Shown: positions 1-5,901 of the stretch, piece after piece
How positions within the stretch are numbered: the stretch's first letter is position 1
Layout: the number at the start of each line of letters is the position of its first letter
Source: Bacteroidales bacterium UBA714
Lineage (GTDB): Bacteria > Bacteroidota > Bacteroidia > Bacteroidales > UBA932
DNA length: 5,901 nt
NCBI GenBank assembly: GCA_002298075.1
Contig: DBLW01000090.1
Location: 1-5,901, forward strand
Direction: 5' to 3'
The notes under the pieces: generated by a model
Databases searched by the model: none
What the model saw: the letters and a program-made list of their open reading frames with translations, nothing else
Told to the model about the DNA's origin: nothing
Program-made: the position numbers and the translations under genes

Positions 1-1256
1 CCCTTGTAGATTGAGACCTTCCCGTTTCCTTCACCTACGTAGCCCCAGTCGGCGTCCGCCATTTCTCCAGGGCCGTTCACTATGCAGCCCATTACGGCTA
101 TTACCATGCCTTTGAGGTGTGAGGTCCGGCGCTTCACTTCGTTGAATGTGGATTCGAGGTTGTACATGGTTCTGCCGCAGCCTGGACAGGCTATATATTC
201 CGGACGGTAGAAACGTCTTCTTGCGGCCTGCATCAGCTCGTCGGAAAGATACGCGGCATACTCGCTTCCGTCAAGTACCTGCACGTTGCCGTTGTCATCA
301 ACATAAGTCCCCAGAAGCTCCACGTCGTCCAGCTCCTTGTCAAGCAGTCTTTTGCCGAAGTCGCATGAAAAATCAAGCAGAAGCCTTTCGCGTGACGGTG
401 CCTCATATGTCGCCGCTGCCTTTCCGGCTTCGATTCTGACAGAAGTCATTGTCGAATGCAGGCGGCGGTCATACCTGTCTGCGAGGTATTGGGCTACGGG
501 AATCTCATTGGCCGGGTCTTCCGTAAGGGAAACCCTTATTGTGTTGCCTATGCCTTCGGAAAGAAGGGCTGAAATGCCGACGGCCGACTTGATGCGCCCT
601 GCGTCTCCGTTTCCGGCCTCAGTCACACCCAAGTGCAGAGGGAATACGACACCGCGCTCCTGCATTGCTGCCGCGAGCAGACGGTATGCCTCCACCATCA
701 CGTATGTATTGCTGGCCTTGAGTGACACAACTACATTGTAGAAATCGTTTTCGATGCACATCTCCAGCCATTCCATGACAGCTTCCTTCATTGCCAGGGG
801 AGTGTTGCCGTACAGGTTGGTTATCCTGTCACCGAGTGACCCGTGGTTCAGTCCTATCCTGATTGCGGTTCCTTTTTCCTTGCAGACCTCTACCAGCCTT
901 GCGAACTGTTCGCGTGCCTTATCGTGGTCCTTATGGAAATTGCCCGGGTTTATGCGCACTTTCTCCACAACCTCGGCGGCGGCAATAGCTATTTCTGAAG
1001 AAAAATGAACATCTGCGACAAGGGGTGTATCTATTCCTCTTGAACGCAATTCTTCCTTTATCCTGCGCAGGTCATCCACTTGTGCCATGGACGGGACGGT
1101 TAGCCTTATCATTTGTGCTCCGGCCTCGTGAAGCCTTATGCATTGGGCTACCGACGCATCTACATCAGATGTGTGCGTATTGCACATTGTCTGCACGACT
1201 ATGGCGCTGTTTCCGCCTATCGTTACATTTCCTGCCTTGACTTTAATCGTTTCCAT
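1..1256 (-). CDS. ispG: 4-hydroxy-3-methylbut-2-enyl diphosphate synthase IspG (GcpE), 3' end cut by window
   Basis: IspG is the cytosolic 4Fe-4S enzyme that reductively opens methylerythritol cyclodiphosphate to HMBPP, the penultimate step of the MEP isoprenoid pathway. The reading frame is open from ATG at 1256 to the window edge, giving 418 complete codons and no stop. Residues 1-250 form the TIM barrel, with PLVADVHF (78-85), RINPGNF (101-107), IGLNHGSLGDR (134-144), SLKASN (178-183), PLHLGVTEAG (206-215) and IRVSLTEDP (240-248). The iron-sulfur domain follows: CPGCGRT supplies Cys357 and Cys360, and GCIVNGPGE supplies Cys391 and the ligand-like Glu398. GEMADADWGYVG after it is typical of the long plant/Bacteroidetes form. 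The intervening A* region (about 252-352) is much shorter than I expect for that form. The start overlaps the upstream gene by 14 bp, which suggests translational coupling. Identity is near certain; only the C-terminus is unseen. Confidence 0.97.
   Translation of the reverse strand, partial: METIKVKAGNVTIGGNSAIVVQTMCNTHTSDVDASVAQCIRLHEAGAQMIRLTVPSMAQVDDLRRIKEELRSRGIDTPLVADVHFSSEIAIAAAEVVEKVRINPGNFHKDHDKAREQFARLVEVCKEKGTAIRIGLNHGSLGDRITNLYGNTPLAMKEAVMEWLEMCIENDFYNVVVSLKASNTYVMVEAYRLLAAAMQERGVVFPLHLGVTEAGNGDAGRIKSAVGISALLSEGIGNTIRVSLTEDPANEIPVAQYLADRYDRRLHSTMTSVRIEAGKAAATYEAPSRERLLLDFSCDFGKRLLDKELDDVELLGTYVDDNGNVQVLDGSEYAAYLSDELMQAARRRFYRPEYIACPGCGRTMYNLESTFNEVKRRTSHLKGMVIAVMGCIVNGPGEMADADWGYVGEGNGKVSIYK
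1243..1256 (-). other. 14-bp gene overlap between the beta-barrel stop and ispG start
   Basis: The ispG ATG (1256-1254) lies inside the last codons of the beta-barrel gene, whose TAA is at 1245-1243. The shared bases read ATGGAAACGATTAA, encoding METI in one frame and the end of NGND in the other. IspG alignment supports this start, since the beta strand KVKAGNVTIGG begins a few residues later. Overlap of this kind usually means translational coupling; the base signal upstream is AT-rich and has no clear Shine-Dalgarno site. Confidence 0.75.
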
Positions 1257-2151
1257 TTATGCTGATGTTTTCATTTGTCTGATATACCATGTCCCTGGCC
1301 ATTTTCTTGAGCTGGGCCTTGGTCTTTCCTGTTCTTTTGGTAATCTGGAAATGCACTCCGGCCGAGATGACTATGTTGGTGGGATATGCGAACCGGTAAT
1401 AGTATTCGCTATAATAGTCCGGATTATACAAAGTCGACATGGAATGCTTGTACATCGCCTGAATGTGTATTTCCACCGGGTCAAAGACTAGTCCGAAGCC
1501 GACTCCTCCCTTGATTCCGTAATCCCAGCGCCTGTCTGTCGGAAGAAATGAATGCTGAACCTCAGGGGCCACGGAACCTGATTTGCCGGGAAACCTTTCT
1601 ATGGCAAGCCTGTATCCTCCGTAGCATCCAAGATTTACCATGAACTTGAAATTCCATAAATCAACATGGCATTGAAGCAGGAGCGGCACTTCTATGACGT
1701 CCATTATGGCTTTTTCCGCACCTTCGACGGTATATGTGTAGTCATTGTCCTTGTCGTATTTGAAACGGTAGCCCTCGCGTGCATAGAAAAGGCCGGCCTG
1801 GAATCCGAAATACGGCAGGAATCCGAACATTTTTGCATATTTGGTGACAGTCACTCCTGCATTTACAGGAACAAAGAGCATCTCTTGCTTCTGCTTGGGG
1901 TTCCACATGACCTGGCTGAGCCCCGCTCCATACTGGAATCCTATCATCGCATAGTCATTAATCACGAGTTTTTTCTTGACATTTATGGTATCAAGCTGTG
2001 CATCTGTGATTATTTCCTGGACACTCTCCTCAATAAGGACCGCCCTTGGAGTGGATGCAGTGTCCTGCGCATGTGCCCGGCCCTGTGACCTTGCTGTATG
2101 CGGGACGAGTGCGGCTGTTGCCAGCAGTATTGTACAGAATCTTTTCATCAT
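1243..2151 (-). CDS. Outer-membrane beta-barrel protein with signal peptide (porin/PorT-like family)
   Basis: This is a predicted secreted beta-barrel protein of 302 residues, probably in the outer membrane; substrate and role are unknown. The N-terminus is a signal peptide: MMKR, then a hydrophobic core with LLATAALV, and a plausible cleavage near AHA-QD (about residue 28). A polar stretch follows to about residue 60. Then come amphipathic, aromatic and glycine-rich strands (for example MIGFQYGAGLSQV, FLPYFGFQAGLFYA, FMVNLGCYGGYRLAI, YGIKGGVGFGLVF, EIHIQAMYKHS, NIVISAGVHFQI), the pattern of small Bacteroidetes barrels such as the OMP_b-brl_2 group. A Tyr-rich stretch at about 242-257 is probably a surface loop. 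After the last strand a basic tail of about 31 residues continues to the stop. I chose ATG 2151 (ATG 2148 is equally possible): it lies 4 bp after the upstream stop and puts the signal peptide at the very start. An in-frame ATG at 2178 would add nine polar residues and overlap the upstream gene. Barrel class is fairly sure, exact family less so. Confidence 0.85.
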   Translation of the reverse strand: MMKRFCTILLATAALVPHTARSQGRAHAQDTASTPRAVLIEESVQEIITDAQLDTINVKKKLVINDYAMIGFQYGAGLSQVMWNPKQKQEMLFVPVNAGVTVTKYAKMFGFLPYFGFQAGLFYAREGYRFKYDKDNDYTYTVEGAEKAIMDVIEVPLLLQCHVDLWNFKFMVNLGCYGGYRLAIERFPGKSGSVAPEVQHSFLPTDRRWDYGIKGGVGFGLVFDPVEIHIQAMYKHSMSTLYNPDYYSEYYYRFAYPTNIVISAGVHFQITKRTGKTKAQLKKMARDMVYQTNENISINGND

Positions 2152-2158
2152 AAGCTTA
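2149..2158 (-). other. 4-bp stop-to-start junction deciding the beta-barrel start
   Basis: On the coding strand the lipoprotein stop TAA (2158-2156) is followed by GCTT and then tandem ATG ATG codons (2151 and 2148) before AAAAGA. A ribosome ending the upstream gene could restart here. This spacing and the signal peptide starting at once favour these ATGs over the one at 2178. Confidence 0.6.
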
Positions 2159-3955
2159 TTTGAACATTTCCGTGACATTGATGCTCTGCTCCAGTTCCGT
2201 CATTTCCGGGATGTCGATGATGTATGTGCCGTCTTGAAGCTTGTAGAAGCGCACTTTCTCAGGTTGCTTATGCTTAAGCAGGTCTCCGGTGTCAACAAGC
2301 CCGTTCCTGTTCAGGTCTTCCGTGATTCGGATGGAATACTTTCCAGCCTTGAGATAAGGGAAGGCAAGTGATGCATCTTTGTCAATTATGTATGACCTGA
2401 GCACCTTGTCGCGCTTTTCGTTGAGAAGGTCAATTATGTACTTGTTTGACACGCCGGTAAGGCTGAGTGTCATGCTGCTGAGCTTGTCGTCGTTCGGCAG
2501 GCTGACTTTGACTTCCGTACTGTCGTTGAAGAAACCGTTTATGTCCCGGAATTTCCTGTGTGGAACTTTCAGGAAATATTCGTAGCCCGGCAGAAGTTTG
2601 TCAGCGGGACGTATTATGTATTTGCGCAAATTCAGCGAGTCTTGCGTTACCGTGTATTTCCCTTTGCTTTCCTGCTGGCGCGGATTGAGATACCTGAATC
2701 CGAGCGAATCAAAGGCAGATTGCACTAAAGGATAGCTGAACTCAATGGTGAAGCCGTATTGCTCTATGGTCTCGGGCTTGGCTTCTATCTTGAATACTGC
2801 TGTGGTATCCTCTTTCTTTATGTCCCTGCCTGAGCTTTTCCCTACGGCAGGCTTTTTCTTCGGCTTGACAAGCTTGATTTCTTCAGTGAAGCTGTTGAGC
2901 AGCCCGAGGGTGTCTGTCTTCATGTATTTGACATTCAGATGCAAGGTGTCAGGCTGCGGCTTGGGGTCATTTACCCATATCTCCATGCTGTCCCTCTGGA
3001 GATTGAACTGTGTTATCAGCCTGTCTCCCGGCACACCTTTTATCCAGATGGAGTCCACCTGGGCATATGGAGCCATGAATGTTATGTATGCCGTCCTTTC
3101 CCCGATTCTCTCCTTGTTCACAATCATCTGTTTGGACGGCTTCTCCCGGAATATGTTCAGTTCATGCTCGGTTTTTCTTGCGAGACAGCCGAGCGTGTCT
3201 TTCATGTCGTATTTCACAAGCTCCGGAATGCTGTCTCCGACTACAGTGACAGGGCGCACCAGCGTGTCCAGGAAAGCCACTTTCTCCGTCTCAGGCTCAT
3301 ATTTGTTGTTATTGTTCTCGTCAATTATTGCGTAGAGCCTGTAAAGCGTGTCCTGGATGTTCCTCAGGCAGAAAAAACCCCAGTCGTCAGTGCGCACAGC
3401 CGCATCCGGCCTTTTCAGGAAGACGGCTGAGTCAGCGTGGTCTTTGTATAGCATTACGGTGGCTCCTTTTATCGGCTGCAAGGTATTGCAGTCCTGCACT
3501 ATTCCGGTCATCATCATGGAGTCGATGGTATTGCCTGTGGAGAATACGAGCGTATATCCCGGGAACATGTTGCCTTCGTTGTTGTCGGCAATGGCATTTG
3601 TAAGGTCAAGCGTATATGTCTTGTTTGAGTCCAGGTCGCTTTCGAAGTACACTACGACACCTTTCCCCTTCAGCTTGAATTTCGGGGATTTTTCCAGAGG
3701 AGGTGACAGGAAGAGGCTCTTGGGGTCTTTCACTGTAACATATTCGTTGAATTTGATTTCTATCTGCGGCTTGTGCACAGGCACTCCGGTTTCGCCCGGA
3801 TACGGCTTTACGGCTGTTATGACAGGAGGAATCGTGTCTTTCGGCCCTCCGCTCGGGGGAGTGGTAGTGTTGGCGCAAGAGTGTGAGAACATCACCTGCA
3901 CCAATATGGCAGCCACGGGTATGGCCGGAAGGAGTCTGTATGTCTTTTTCTTCAT
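2156..3955 (-). CDS. Ig-like (Big_5) domain envelope lipoprotein, function unknown
   Basis: This 599-residue protein is probably a lipid-anchored periplasmic or outer-membrane protein. The N-terminus is MKKK, a hydrophobic stretch (11-23), then SHSC with Cys27 as the likely lipidated residue, followed by TTTPPSGGPKDTIPP. That start is characteristic of a Bacteroidetes family annotated as Ig-like domain-containing proteins. Residues about 43-141 resemble a bacterial Ig-like Big_5 domain (PVITAVKPYPGETGVP... IEIKFNEYV... YTLDLTNAIADNNEGN). Residues about 148-230 look like a carboxypeptidase-regulatory-like beta sandwich (GIVQD... PIKGATVMLY... WGFFCLRNI) ending in an acidic Asn-rich loop, DENNNNKYEPE. 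A Lys-rich linker lies near 362-383. A second loop near the C-terminus, D547-x-N-x-N-G-x-x-D-x-x-D558, has EF-hand/dockerin-like spacing. No enzyme motif is visible. The gene begins 11 bp after rsh and ends 4 bp before the beta-barrel gene, so a shared envelope role with the latter is plausible but unproven. Confidence 0.88.
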   Translation of the reverse strand: MKKKTYRLLPAIPVAAILVQVMFSHSCANTTTPPSGGPKDTIPPVITAVKPYPGETGVPVHKPQIEIKFNEYVTVKDPKSLFLSPPLEKSPKFKLKGKGVVVYFESDLDSNKTYTLDLTNAIADNNEGNMFPGYTLVFSTGNTIDSMMMTGIVQDCNTLQPIKGATVMLYKDHADSAVFLKRPDAAVRTDDWGFFCLRNIQDTLYRLYAIIDENNNNKYEPETEKVAFLDTLVRPVTVVGDSIPELVKYDMKDTLGCLARKTEHELNIFREKPSKQMIVNKERIGERTAYITFMAPYAQVDSIWIKGVPGDRLITQFNLQRDSMEIWVNDPKPQPDTLHLNVKYMKTDTLGLLNSFTEEIKLVKPKKKPAVGKSSGRDIKKEDTTAVFKIEAKPETIEQYGFTIEFSYPLVQSAFDSLGFRYLNPRQQESKGKYTVTQDSLNLRKYIIRPADKLLPGYEYFLKVPHRKFRDINGFFNDSTEVKVSLPNDDKLSSMTLSLTGVSNKYIIDLLNEKRDKVLRSYIIDKDASLAFPYLKAGKYSIRITEDLNRNGLVDTGDLLKHKQPEKVRFYKLQDGTYIIDIPEMTELEQSINVTEMFK

Positions 3956-3966
3956 TCTTCTTTCAA
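3953..3966 (-). promoter_or_regulatory. Spacer and weak ribosome-binding region of the lipoprotein gene
   Basis: The 11 bases between the rsh stop and the lipoprotein ATG read TTGAAAGAAGA on the coding strand, followed directly by ATG. The purine run AAAGAAGA sits too close to the start for a standard Shine-Dalgarno site. This fits the weak Shine-Dalgarno use of Bacteroidota and leaves no room for an independent promoter or terminator. It supports ATG 3955 as the start and co-transcription with rsh. Confidence 0.45.
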
Positions 3967-5901
3967 TTAAAGGTCTGTCCTGACTACGCTCTGTATGCCC
4001 TCTATCTTGCGCAGCTTCTTCATCAGTTTTTCCAGGTCTCCCATTTCATGGACATAAAGGTCTATGTGTCCGGAGAATATGCCGTCTTCCGTGCTGAGAC
4101 TGAAGCTTCGTATATTGACGCTCATCACAAAAGATATGTATCTGGTTATGTCGTTTATTATGCCTATCCTGTCAAAGCCCTTGAGTGACAGGCGTACAAG
4201 GTATGTGAGGTTCTGGCTTTGGGCATATTCCCACTTCGGTATGACAATCTTGTCGCCGAATTTTGATGCGAGCCTGTCAGCCGTGTGGCAGGAACGCTTG
4301 TGCAGGGTCACGGAGCCGTCTGACGCGAGGAAGCCGACTACGCTGTCCCCAGGTATAGGGTTGCAGCATGAGGCTATCACATATCTGTGTTCTCCGCTGT
4401 TGTCGTCCTTTATTATATAGTCCTTGTCTTTCTTGCTGTCCTTGGATTTGAACCACTGGGACAGCCAGCCGCCCTTTTTGCCGCTGCTTCCGGCCATGAT
4501 TTCCTGGAGGTTGGTGAGCTTGACTATGCCGGCGCCCACTCGGAAATACAATTCTTCCGGCTTGCTGTCAAACACCTCATAGCTTTCCATGAGTATGTTC
4601 TCGGTCTTGTTGTTTAGCTTGTATCCTATGGCATCCAGCTGTTCCTCGACCATTTTCTTGCCTATTCTGACGCTTTCCCTGCGCTCGCTCTTAAGATGCT
4701 CAAGGATGAATTTCTTGGCCTTGGCCGTCTTGGTGAACTGAAGCCACTCACGTTTGGGCTTTTCGTTTTCCGCGGTTATGATTTCGATCTGGTCTCCGGT
4801 CTTGAGCACATATGAAAGCGGCACGAGGCGCAAATTCACTTTTGCCGCAATGGCCTTGTTGCCTATCTCGGAGTGGATTGAATAAGCGAAGTCCAGGGCC
4901 GTGGCTCCTTTTTCAATGCTGCGCTGTTCGCCTTTCTGTGTGAAAACAAGTATGTCTGTCTTGATGAGGTCATTGTGGACCATGTCAAGTAGCTCAAGCG
5001 CGCTCACATCCTGGCTGACAATGATTTCCTTGACCTTGGCGATCCACTTGTCCATCTCGCTCTCGTTGTCCTCCGCGAAGCCGTCTTTCTTGTAGGCCCA
5101 GTGGGCTGCGATGCCCTTTTCCGCAATGTCGTTCATCCTGCGCGTGCGTATCTGTACCTCTATCCATATTCCGGTATGGCTCATCAGGGTGCAGTGCAGG
5201 GCTTCATAGCCGTTGTTTTTGGGGTGGCTGACCCAGTCCCTCATCCGGTCTGACTTGTATCTGTACAGCCCGGTTATTATCGAGAACACATGGAAACACT
5301 GGTCGCGCTCGGTTTCTGCCGTATCCTTTTCCGGGTCGAAGATTATGCGGACGGCATACAGATCGTATATCTGTTCGAAAGTGATGCCTTTCGTTGCCAT
5401 CTTGTGCCATATGGAGTATGGCGTCTTGACCCTTTTCTTTATCTCGAACTTGAACCCTGCTGCTTTGAGCGCTTCATCTATCGGAACGATGAACTCATTG
5501 ATTTCCTTGTCCTTGTCGTTTATGTTTCGGTTGATTTTCTCGGAGATGTCATTGAATGCGTCCGGCTCTTTGTAGCGGAGCCAGATGTCTTCCATTTCGG
5601 ATTTCACACCGTAAAGGCCGAGCCTGTGCGCGAGCGGAATGAAAATGTACATGGTCTCGCTGAGAATCTTGTCCCGCTTGTGCTCCGGCATGAACTCTAT
5701 TGTCCGGCAGTTGTGCAGGCGGTCCGCGAGCTTGATGAGTACAACGCGCACATCGTCATTGAGAGTCAGGAGAATCCGCTTGAAGTTTTCCGCCTGCATG
5801 CTCTTCTGCTGTGCCTTGTCCTCGTTGTCGAGCACGGTCTTTATTTTGGTCAGGCCTTCCACAAGTGTTGCCACCTTGTCGCCGAACAGGCTGCGCAGGT
5901 C
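3967..5901 (-). CDS. rsh: Bifunctional RelA/SpoT (Rsh) (p)ppGpp synthetase/hydrolase, 5' end cut by window
   Basis: Rsh makes and degrades the alarmone (p)ppGpp in the cytosol. There are 644 codons here; the frame is open to the right edge, where DLRSLFGDK leads into VATLVEGLTKI, a conserved stretch of the HD hydrolase domain. About 100 N-terminal residues, including the HDxxED part of the site, are outside the window. Numbering from the window edge: the rest of the HD domain carries ADRLHN (59-64). The synthetase domain (about 154-271) has RVKTPYSIWHK (R157, K159, K167), DLYAVRI (D180), RMRDW (219-223), NGY (Y232), EVQIRT (E248) and AEKGIAAHW. TGS spans about 316-377 with the tRNA-end-contacting His343. 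A zinc-finger/RIS domain has Cys512-Cys513 in CCNPIPGD and HKRSCH (C538, H539). A C-terminal ACT domain lies at 565-641. The basic RxRD form of the RxKD motif and the intact hydrolase residues argue for a bifunctional enzyme. Apparently the first gene of the visible run. Confidence 0.97.
   Translation of the reverse strand, partial: DLRSLFGDKVATLVEGLTKIKTVLDNEDKAQQKSMQAENFKRILLTLNDDVRVVLIKLADRLHNCRTIEFMPEHKRDKILSETMYIFIPLAHRLGLYGVKSEMEDIWLRYKEPDAFNDISEKINRNINDKDKEINEFIVPIDEALKAAGFKFEIKKRVKTPYSIWHKMATKGITFEQIYDLYAVRIIFDPEKDTAETERDQCFHVFSIITGLYRYKSDRMRDWVSHPKNNGYEALHCTLMSHTGIWIEVQIRTRRMNDIAEKGIAAHWAYKKDGFAEDNESEMDKWIAKVKEIIVSQDVSALELLDMVHNDLIKTDILVFTQKGEQRSIEKGATALDFAYSIHSEIGNKAIAAKVNLRLVPLSYVLKTGDQIEIITAENEKPKREWLQFTKTAKAKKFILEHLKSERRESVRIGKKMVEEQLDAIGYKLNNKTENILMESYEVFDSKPEELYFRVGAGIVKLTNLQEIMAGSSGKKGGWLSQWFKSKDSKKDKDYIIKDDNSGEHRYVIASCCNPIPGDSVVGFLASDGSVTLHKRSCHTADRLASKFGDKIVIPKWEYAQSQNLTYLVRLSLKGFDRIGIINDITRYISFVMSVNIRSFSLSTEDGIFSGHIDLYVHEMGDLEKLMKKLRKIEGIQSVVRTDL

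Larger units (their letters stand above)
1..5901 (-). other. Probable single operon rsh - lipoprotein - beta-barrel - ispG
   Basis: All four genes share the minus strand with junctions of +11, +4 and -14 bp. There is no room for a terminator hairpin between them and no promoter-like element is apparent at the junctions. Co-transcription is inferred from spacing only; both ends of the operon lie outside the window, so the promoter and further members are unknown. Confidence 0.75.

Noticed and set aside
201..503. Frameshift or stop in ispG explaining the short middle domain
   Set aside because: The frame reads through from the barrel to the iron-sulfur motifs without a stop or a break in plausible protein sequence. 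An in-frame assembly deletion cannot be excluded by eye.
337..1008. Plus-strand open frames opposite ispG (337-741, 754-1008)
   Set aside because: They mirror conserved IspG coding sequence on the other strand and have no motif of their own.
2152..2178. ATG at 2178 as the start of the beta-barrel protein
   Set aside because: It would add MSRKCSNKL ahead of an intact signal peptide and overlap the lipoprotein gene by 23 bp. The ATGs at 2151 or 2148 fit the signal peptide and the tight spacing better.
3606..3878. Minus-strand 90-codon frame inside the lipoprotein gene (and a similar one at 5204-5410 inside rsh)
   Set aside because: Each is an alternate frame of a real gene on the same strand, basic and without any domain or start signal.
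3348..3983. A 211-codon plus-strand open frame, and another of 196 codons at 2745-3335, opposite the lipoprotein gene
   Set aside because: They lie wholly or largely antisense to a well-supported protein, show no recognisable motif or domain, and have low-complexity Ser/Leu-rich composition typical of reverse-strand shadows.
5872..5874. GTG at 5874 as a start codon for a 635-residue Rsh
   Set aside because: The frame continues upstream to the window edge and encodes LRSLFGDK, which matches conserved Rsh sequence just before VATLVEGL. The GTG is an internal Val codon.
1..5901. Search for tRNA, rRNA, riboswitch, CRISPR, insertion sequence ends or phage genes
   Set aside because: The window is almost fully coding with very short junctions. 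I saw no repeat arrays, terminal inverted repeats, transposase motifs or structured RNA signatures.

Overview
The window reads as a piece of a Bacteroidota chromosome, most likely order Bacteroidales. The evidence is an Rsh-type stringent-response enzyme with a Trp after the RxRD motif, an Ig-like envelope lipoprotein whose mature start has the pattern Cys...GGPKDTIPP that I know from this phylum, an outer-membrane beta-barrel protein of the kind common there, and an IspG of the plant/Bacteroidetes type. Base composition looks balanced and no Shine-Dalgarno site is strong. The order-level assignment is inference from protein resemblance.

All four genes lie on the minus strand and fill the window almost completely. 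In transcription order they are: an rsh gene entering at the right edge (5901 to 3967, start outside the window); a 599-residue putative lipoprotein (3955 to 2156); an outer-membrane beta-barrel protein of about 302 residues (2151 to 1243); and ispG (1256 to beyond position 1, its 3' end outside the window). The junctions are 11 bp, 4 bp and a 14-bp overlap. The arrangement therefore looks like one transcription unit with probable translational coupling. No promoter, terminator, RNA gene, mobile element, repeat array or CRISPR was found, and no stretch over 300 bases lacks a gene.

Functionally the run joins (p)ppGpp metabolism, two envelope proteins of unknown role, and the penultimate step of the MEP isoprenoid pathway. 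This looks like core chromosome rather than an accessory island, and I see no new defence or mobile system. The most interesting point is ispG. Its barrel and iron-sulfur halves closely resemble the long, three-domain plant/Bacteroidetes IspG, but the middle A* domain appears collapsed to about 100 residues. It may be a form between the long and short enzyme types.
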